From the NCBI GenBank assembly GCA_900552415.1, contig USAD01000181.1, forward strand, positions 1 to 5,878: a DNA stretch of 5,878 bases, in the 5' to 3' direction. The translations under genes were made by a program, and so were the position numbers. Positions 1-3,835 of this stretch are shown here, one piece after another. The notes beneath the pieces are model-generated. The model was given only the letters and a program-made list of their open reading frames with translations, was not told the origin of the DNA and did no database searches. Positions within the stretch are counted from its first letter, which is position 1. Each line of letters opens with the position of its first letter. This stretch comes from an uncultured Parabacteroides sp. Lineage in GTDB: Bacteria; Bacteroidota; Bacteroidia; Bacteroidales; Tannerellaceae.

Positions 1-1
1 C

Positions 2-727
2 GCGCTGCTCAAAAAGAAGGACATCATCGACGAAAACGGCAAAAAGTGCCTGGCCGACCTCTGTATCAATGTGGTCATCCCGTGCAACATCTTTAAATCC
101 TGCCTCATTGAGCTGGATGCGGGTGTGCTCAAGTCCTGTGCGATGCTGTTTGTGAGCGCAGTCATCATGCAGCTTTTGTGTCTCGTTTTGAACCGGTTAC
201 TTTTTGACCGCTATGATGCGCAGCGGAAAAAGGTGCTGCAATACTGCACCATCGTGCCGATGAGCGGCTTTCTCGGCAACCCCATCGCCGAGGGCATCTA
301 CAATGAGGTCGGCGTGCTCTACACCTCGATTTTTTTGATCCCGATGCGCATTGTGATGTGGTCGGTCGGCACGACGTATTTTGTCGCGGGTGAGACGGTG
401 GAGAAGAGAAAGGTCATCAAAAACGTGCTGACGCACCCCTGCCTTGTTGCCATCTATTTGGGGCTCCTCTGCATGGTGACGCAGGTGCAGTTGCCATCCG
501 TGATCCTGAACAGCGTGAAGTATATCGAGCATATTCTTGACCTGTTCCCGATAGAGCTGTTTGAACGGAAACGGATATCCCGTTTCGAGATCGCTTATGT
601 GGCGGAATGCCGATATGGTGATCAATTATCGTTCTATGTCGAGGAGCATGGCCCAGACGATTATCACGTCGAGATCAGGAAGAACGGCACGGAGGTGGTT
701 GTTCGAAGTAAAGTGAAGTTTAACTAA
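2..727 (+). CDS. Chimeric open frame: AEC-family transporter fragment joined to acyl-ACP thioesterase tail (5' partial)
   Basis: The frame is open to the left edge; the first internal ATG at 71 is not the true start. Codons 1 to about 168 read as an AEC (auxin efflux carrier) family permease, an inner-membrane secondary transporter of small organic anions or amino acids in bacteria. The early part (KKKDIIDENGKKCLADL, then NVVIPCNIF) matches the family's first loop and second helix. SGFLGNPIAEGIYNEVG, followed by a hydrophobic IFLIPMRIVMWSVG helix, matches the conserved central AEC segment. The transporter should run to about 300 residues, but after LPSV the sequence becomes the end of a soluble thioesterase. 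Leucine codons before the join are mainly CTG/CTC, whereas ilvC and the RelA/SpoT gene downstream favour TTG. I infer a metagenome assembly or template-switch chimera between Firmicutes and Bacteroidetes DNA, not a working fusion. AEC identity is fairly sure; substrate unknown. Confidence 0.7.
   Translation, partial: ALLKKKDIIDENGKKCLADLCINVVIPCNIFKSCLIELDAGVLKSCAMLFVSAVIMQLLCLVLNRLLFDRYDAQRKKVLQYCTIVPMSGFLGNPIAEGIYNEVGVLYTSIFLIPMRIVMWSVGTTYFVAGETVEKRKVIKNVLTHPCLVAIYLGLLCMVTQVQLPSVILNSVKYIEHILDLFPIELFERKRISRFEIAYVAECRYGDQLSFYVEEHGPDDYHVEIRKNGTEVVVRSKVKFN
509..727 (+). other. C-terminal ~72 residues of acyl-ACP thioesterase (5' end lost at the chimeric join)
   Basis: From NSVKYIEHILDLFP to the TAA at 725-727 the protein matches the C-terminal part of Bacteroidetes acyl-ACP thioesterases, cytoplasmic hotdog-fold enzymes that release fatty acids from acyl carrier protein. 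In complete members a GHVNS segment precedes KYIEHILDLF; here the residues before N are IL from the transporter, so the first two thirds of the gene (about 245 residues expected) are missing. The second half keeps the conserved pattern FEIAYVAECRYGD, then the final strands ending in VVVRSKVKF. It lies 46 bases upstream of ilvC on the same strand, as in the Bacteroides ilvD-ilvB-ilvN-thioesterase-ilvC order, which ties this fragment to the rest of the window and not to the transporter. The family match is from memory of homologues. Confidence 0.75.
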
Positions 728-743
728 TCTATAAATAATTAAT

Positions 744-757
744 GTAGCGCAAGCTAC
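744..757 (+). other. Small intercistronic hairpin with GCAA tetraloop upstream of ilvC
   Basis: GTAGC (744-748), GCAA (749-752), GCTAC (753-757) form a perfect 5-bp stem capped by a GNRA-type tetraloop. It sits in an otherwise AT-rich 46-base gap, ending 16 bases before the ilvC start codon. It could mark an mRNA processing or stability site between the thioesterase and ilvC cistrons. There is no U-run, so it is not a terminator. The structure is visible; the role is inference. Confidence 0.4.
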
Positions 758-773
758 GAAAATTTAAAAGAAA

Positions 774-1817
774 ATGGCAATAATGAATTTTGGCGGTGTC
801 GAGGAGAATGTTGTGACCCGCGAGGAGTTTCCTTTGGAAAAGGCAAGAGAGGTGTTGAAAGATGAGGTTATCGCTGTCATCGGTTATGGTGTTCAGGGAC
901 CTGGTCAGAGTTTGAATCTTCGTGACAATGGTTTTAACGTGATTGTTGGCCAACGTCCGGGTAAGACATACGATAAGGCAGTTGCTGACGGTTGGGTACC
1001 GGGCGAGACTTTGTTCGGTATTGAGGAGGCTTGCGAGAAGGCAACAATCATTCAGGTCTTGTTGTCTGACGCTGCGCAGATCCAATGCTGGCCGATGATC
1101 AAGAAACACCTGACTGCGGGCAAGGCGCTTTATTTCTCTCATGGTTTCGCGATCACTTACAGCGATCGTACGCACATCGTGCCGCCGGCTGATGTTGACG
1201 TGATCATGATCGCTCCGAAGGGTTCTGGTACCTCTTTGCGTCGTATGTTCTTGCAAGGTCGTGGTTTGAACTCAAGCTATGCTATCTATCAGGACGCTAC
1301 TGGTCGCGCTTGGGATCGTGTGATCGCTTTGGGTATCGGTGTCGGTTCTGGTTACCTGTTCGAGACTACATTCAAGAAGGAGGTTTACTCTGACCTGACT
1401 GGTGAGCGTGGTACTTTGATGGGTGCTATCCAGGGATTGCTGTTGGCTCAGTATGAGACCTTGCGTGAGCATGGGCATGAGCCTTCAGAGGCATTCAACG
1501 AGACAGTTGAGGAGTTGACCCAGTCCTTGATGCCGTTGTTTGGCGAGAATGGTATGGACTGGATGTACGCTAACTGCTCGACGACAGCTCAGCGTGGTGC
1601 CTTGGATTGGATGGGCCCGTTCCACGATGCCGTAAAGCCGGTATTCGAGAAATTGTATAATGAGGTCGCTTGCGGAAACGAGGCTCAACGTTCAATCGAC
1701 TCGAACTCTCAACCGGATTACCGTGAGAAATTGAATGAGGAGTTGCGTGCGCTTCGTGAGAGCGAGATGTGGCGTGCGGGCGCTGTTGTTCGTAAATTGC
1801 GTCCGGAGAACAATTGA
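774..1817 (+). CDS. ilvC: Ketol-acid reductoisomerase (acetohydroxyacid isomeroreductase)
   Basis: Second common step of valine and isoleucine synthesis: Mg2+-dependent alkyl migration and NAD(P)H reduction of 2-acetolactate or 2-aceto-2-hydroxybutanoate to the dihydroxy acid, in the cytoplasm. The 347-residue protein is full length. The N-terminal Rossmann domain has GYGVQGPGQ at 37-45, a cofactor loop GQRPGKTYDK at 59-68, SHG with the catalytic His at 123, and PKG with Lys149. The helical knotted domain has metal ligands Asp207 and Glu211 (SDLTGER), Glu243 and Glu247 (NETVEE), and Ser269 in NCSTTAQRGA. The end, RKLRPENN, is the family's usual terminus. The ATG at 774 gives MAIMNFGG, matching the MA-x-x-NFGG start of Bacteroides homologues; the ATG at 783 would remove it. 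There is no Shine-Dalgarno, only AT-rich DNA, as usual in Bacteroidetes. It is probably last in the ilv operon, since a terminator follows. NADPH preference is likely but not proven by the loop. Confidence 0.97.
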   Translation: MAIMNFGGVEENVVTREEFPLEKAREVLKDEVIAVIGYGVQGPGQSLNLRDNGFNVIVGQRPGKTYDKAVADGWVPGETLFGIEEACEKATIIQVLLSDAAQIQCWPMIKKHLTAGKALYFSHGFAITYSDRTHIVPPADVDVIMIAPKGSGTSLRRMFLQGRGLNSSYAIYQDATGRAWDRVIALGIGVGSGYLFETTFKKEVYSDLTGERGTLMGAIQGLLLAQYETLREHGHEPSEAFNETVEELTQSLMPLFGENGMDWMYANCSTTAQRGALDWMGPFHDAVKPVFEKLYNEVACGNEAQRSIDSNSQPDYREKLNEELRALRESEMWRAGAVVRKLRPENN

Positions 1818-1845
1818 TCGGATTTAAGGATCATTGAATAATATG

Positions 1846-1887
1846 GAGGCCATCCCAAGTTAATCCTGGGATGGCCTCTCTGTTTTT
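1846..1887 (+). terminator. Intrinsic terminator of ilvC
   Basis: A perfect 12-bp stem pairs 1846-1857 (GAGGCCATCCCA) with 1867-1878 (TGGGATGGCCTC) around a 9-base loop, followed by TCTGTTTTT ending at 1887. It begins 28 bases after the ilvC stop codon, which fits the end of the ilv transcript. Confidence 0.9.
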
Positions 1888-1891
1888 AGAC

Positions 1892-1990
1892 CTGTCGTGT
1901 CGGGATACACGTACGTATGTGTAGGCCATCGGGAACGTACGTGTAAGCTGTCATGAACGTATGTATCGGTCGACAGGTACGTATGTGTCA
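1892..1990. repeat. Degenerate array of a 22-bp unit with core CGTAYGTGT
   Basis: The cores begin at 1914 (CGTATGTGT), 1936 (CGTACGTGT), 1958 (CGTATGTAT) and 1980 (CGTATGTGT), exactly 22 bases apart each time. A weaker unit starts at 1892; it keeps GTGT at the same phase and an ACA-x-GTA tail also seen in the 1958 unit. Between cores the sequence varies, but several units end in a G-rich TCGGGAA or ACAGGTA type tail. The bases just before a core are often A or GTA, giving ACGTACGT-like self-complementary runs. The array fills the space between two terminators and encodes nothing convincing. The strict phase suggests tandem duplication followed by drift, or selection for sites on one helical face. 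I do not recognise it as a named repeat family. It is not a CRISPR array: the unit is too short and has no separate conserved repeats and spacers. Confidence 0.7.
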
Positions 1991-2023
1991 CAATTGGGGA
2001 TGTCGGGGATGAAATCAGACAAA

Positions 2024-2069
2024 TAAGGCTGTCCCAATTCTTGATCAGAGGGACAGCCTTACTGCTTTT
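2024..2069. terminator. Terminator-like hairpin between convergent genes, probably ending the DUF4301 transcript
   Basis: TAAGGCTGTCCC (2024-2035) pairs perfectly with GGGACAGCCTTA (2050-2061) around a 14-base loop. Read on the minus strand it begins 28 bases after the DUF4301 stop codon and is followed by TTATTTGTCTGATTT. Read on the plus strand it is followed by CTGCTTTTA. It is therefore plausible in both directions, with the minus-strand gene the natural client because ilvC already has its own terminator. Confidence 0.8.
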
Positions 2070-2089
2070 ATCGGCTTATGATTGAGTCT

Positions 2090-3610
2090 TTATTGATGCT
2101 CCGGACGAAGCAGGTCGTTGACCGTCTTAACCGGGTTGAAGGTCTCGATAGGTACCTCAACGAAGACTGTGTTCCAATCGCTCATGGCACCATTCCACAA
2201 GCCTGGCAACTCGAGCGCTTTCAGCTCGCGGCCATCCTTGCTCTTATAAGAGATGAAGCCGGTATTCTTGTCGACATAGTCGGGCAAGTTGTATTTCTCG
2301 CCCTTGTAATTCTTCAGGCCACAAACCAGATCGACCGGATTGAAGTGTGTTCCTTTCTCGAAGAGCGCCTTTTTCTCAGGATCGTTCATATCGATTTGTG
2401 AGCTTTCCAGTACCTGGAGTGAGATAGTTCCATCCGGGTTGACTGCCAGGAACGGGCCACCACCCGGCTCACCAACGTTGCGTACCATACCGCAAACACG
2501 CAGCGGACGGAGCAATTTGCGTTTGATATAAAGGATCAGCTCCGCATCTTCCAGATATTTCGTATCCGGATTCTTGATGCACAAGTCGTTCTGCAGGAAG
2601 GCGATCATCTCTTCTACCTCCTCGTGGCTGTACTTGCCCGTATCGATCTTTTCCAGGTATTTGAACATCTTCTCTTGGAGAGATACCAGGACTCCGGCGA
2701 GCAATTTCTTATAGATGACGGTTGAGCATTTGAAGCTGTCGGGAACGACATTGTCGATGTTCTTGATGAAGACAACATCAGCCTCGATATCGTTCAGGTT
2801 CTCGATTAACGCGCCGTGGCCACCCGGACGGAAGAGTAATTTGCCGTTCTTGTCGCGAAATGGCTTATTCTCCATGTCGGCCGCTACCGTATCCGTGCTG
2901 GGTTTCTGGATGCTGAAGGAAATATCGTATTTTACGGAGAATTTATCCTCATATTCACCTACCTTCTGTTCAACCAGCTGCTCGAACAATGCCTGATGTT
3001 CCGGTGAGACCGTGAAGTGGATGTTTACCTCGCCAGCGTTGTTCTTGGCGTACATGGCGCCTTCGGCCAGGTGCTCTTCCATTGCCGTGCGTGGTTTGCC
3101 CGGATAGTTGTGGAACAAGAGCAGGCCTTTGGGCAATTGGCCATAGTTAAGGCCTTTCGCCTCGAGCAGGTTGCTGACAACCTCCTTGTATTGGCCATCG
3201 GCGATCAGGGCTTGGATGCTCAGGCCCGTGTTTGCCTCGCATTTCTCGTTGAGAGCATTGTAGAAGGCGAACTTCTCGATCTCGTTAAAGAATTTCTTCT
3301 CGAAGTCGGTTGTCGGTACGTCATAGTCTGCGGAAAGGAAACCGAACAGGTTCTTGAACATACGGCTGGCCGCTCCGGAAGCGGGGACAAATTTCAATAT
3401 CTTCTTGTTTTTTGCCAGATAGGCGTCCCAAGCCTCCATGTAGGTCGCTTGTGCCTCTTGAGGAATAACCATGATTCCTTTTTCTACGGAAGCGGATGCC
3501 TTGATTTCCAGGAAAGGAAAACCTTTCACAAAACTTTGGAGCTGCTCCTCCAATTTACTTTCACTGATTCCTTTGGCTTTCAGTTGTTCTAAATCGTTTG
3601 CGTTTAACAT
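2090..3610 (-). CDS. DUF4301 family protein, possible nucleotidyltransferase-like enzyme
   Basis: A complete 506-residue protein, the usual size for DUF4301, a Bacteroidetes family of unproven function. No signal peptide or membrane helix is visible, so it is probably cytoplasmic. Conserved-looking blocks in order: VPASGAASRMFK at 75-86; KGLLLFHNYPGKPRTAMEEH at 161-180; LLFRPGGHGALI at 258-269; IKNIDNVVPD at 282-291; and a glycine-rich RNVGEPGGGPF at 377-387. The first resembles the GxGxR nucleotide-binding signature of GT-A-fold pyrophosphorylases. PGGHGAL followed by a hydrophobic strand ending in NIDN recalls the product loop and metal-binding Asp of UDP-sugar pyrophosphorylases. That relation is inference from motif shape only. 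The ATG at 3610 has AT-rich DNA and no Shine-Dalgarno before it. The gene appears monocistronic: a terminator lies downstream, and the RelA/SpoT gene diverges upstream. Family call fairly sure; activity unknown. Confidence 0.88.
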   Translation of the reverse strand: MLNANDLEQLKAKGISESKLEEQLQSFVKGFPFLEIKASASVEKGIMVIPQEAQATYMEAWDAYLAKNKKILKFVPASGAASRMFKNLFGFLSADYDVPTTDFEKKFFNEIEKFAFYNALNEKCEANTGLSIQALIADGQYKEVVSNLLEAKGLNYGQLPKGLLLFHNYPGKPRTAMEEHLAEGAMYAKNNAGEVNIHFTVSPEHQALFEQLVEQKVGEYEDKFSVKYDISFSIQKPSTDTVAADMENKPFRDKNGKLLFRPGGHGALIENLNDIEADVVFIKNIDNVVPDSFKCSTVIYKKLLAGVLVSLQEKMFKYLEKIDTGKYSHEEVEEMIAFLQNDLCIKNPDTKYLEDAELILYIKRKLLRPLRVCGMVRNVGEPGGGPFLAVNPDGTISLQVLESSQIDMNDPEKKALFEKGTHFNPVDLVCGLKNYKGEKYNLPDYVDKNTGFISYKSKDGRELKALELPGLWNGAMSDWNTVFVEVPIETFNPVKTVNDLLRPEHQ

Positions 3611-3722
3611 TGTATTCTATTTAAAATTAAACTTATAATCATATTGAAACCAGAATCCATATATTGTCGATCATTTTGTTAATATGTTGTGGTCAAATGA
3701 CATTAAGTGGATTCGCTAAAGG

Positions 3723-3730
3723 CAAATGTA
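3723..3730 (-). promoter_or_regulatory. Candidate Bacteroidetes -7 box for the DUF4301 gene
   Basis: On the minus strand 3730-3723 reads TACATTTG, a full match to the Bacteroidetes -7 consensus TAnnTTTG. It lies about 110 bases upstream of the DUF4301 start codon. No clear TTTG -33 element is found at the expected distance (around 3750-3757 the minus strand reads CAAGATG), so only the -7 element supports the call. Confidence 0.45.
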
Positions 3731-3753
3731 TAAAAATACTCTTAGATTAGCAT

Positions 3754-3781
3754 CTTGTTAAGGGAGAAAAAACTATTTTTA
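3754..3781 (+). promoter_or_regulatory. Weak candidate promoter for the RelA/SpoT gene
   Basis: TATTTTTA at 3774-3781 matches TAnnTTTG in all but the last base, and CTTG at 3754-3757 matches the TTTG -33 element in three of four bases. The 16-base gap is shorter than expected for this promoter class, so the call is tentative. Transcription would begin near 3788, giving a leader of about 48 bases that contains the stem-loop at 3804-3831. Confidence 0.25.
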
Positions 3782-3803
3782 CGGCGTGATTAAGTTATGT
3801 GCC

Positions 3804-3831
3804 TGTCCGGGCAATTAAAATTGGGAGGACA
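3804..3831 (+). promoter_or_regulatory. Symmetric stem-loop covering an unusual Shine-Dalgarno of the RelA/SpoT gene
   Basis: TGTCC (3804-3808) pairs with GGACA (3827-3831). Inside, CAATT (3812-3816) mirrors AATTG (3819-3823), separated by a 3x3 internal loop of GGG and GGA. The motif GGGAGGA at 3823-3829 is a strong Shine-Dalgarno, 6 bases before the ATG at 3836, and is unusual for Bacteroidetes; none of the other starts in the window has one. It lies within the 3' arm of the fold. Either translational control or a DNA operator dyad would fit. The pairing is visible, but its stability is modest and the function is inferred. Confidence 0.4.
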
Positions 3832-3835
3832 TTTT

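Noticed and set aside
568..586. Inverted repeat GAAACGG / CCGTTTC inside the thioesterase tail
   Set aside because: It lies within conserved coding sequence (KRISRF), has no U-run and is likely chance.
729..1256. 175-codon minus-strand open frame opposite ilvC
   Set aside because: Antisense shadow of a fully conserved enzyme; Arg, Thr and Ser biased composition with no family resemblance.
1892..1990. The 22-bp array as a CRISPR
   Set aside because: The period equals the whole unit, with no longer conserved repeat, no unique spacers of usual length and no cas genes nearby.
2078..3592. Plus-strand open frames inside the DUF4301 region (2078-2401, 2340-2531, 2715-2996, 3017-3592)
   Set aside because: The minus-strand DUF4301 frame is complete and has family motifs; these are its shadows.
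3653..3714. GAATCCA (3653-3659) and TGGATTC (3708-3714) inverted pair in the divergent region
   Set aside because: Seven bases with a 48-base gap in AT-rich DNA; too weak to call an operator or structure.
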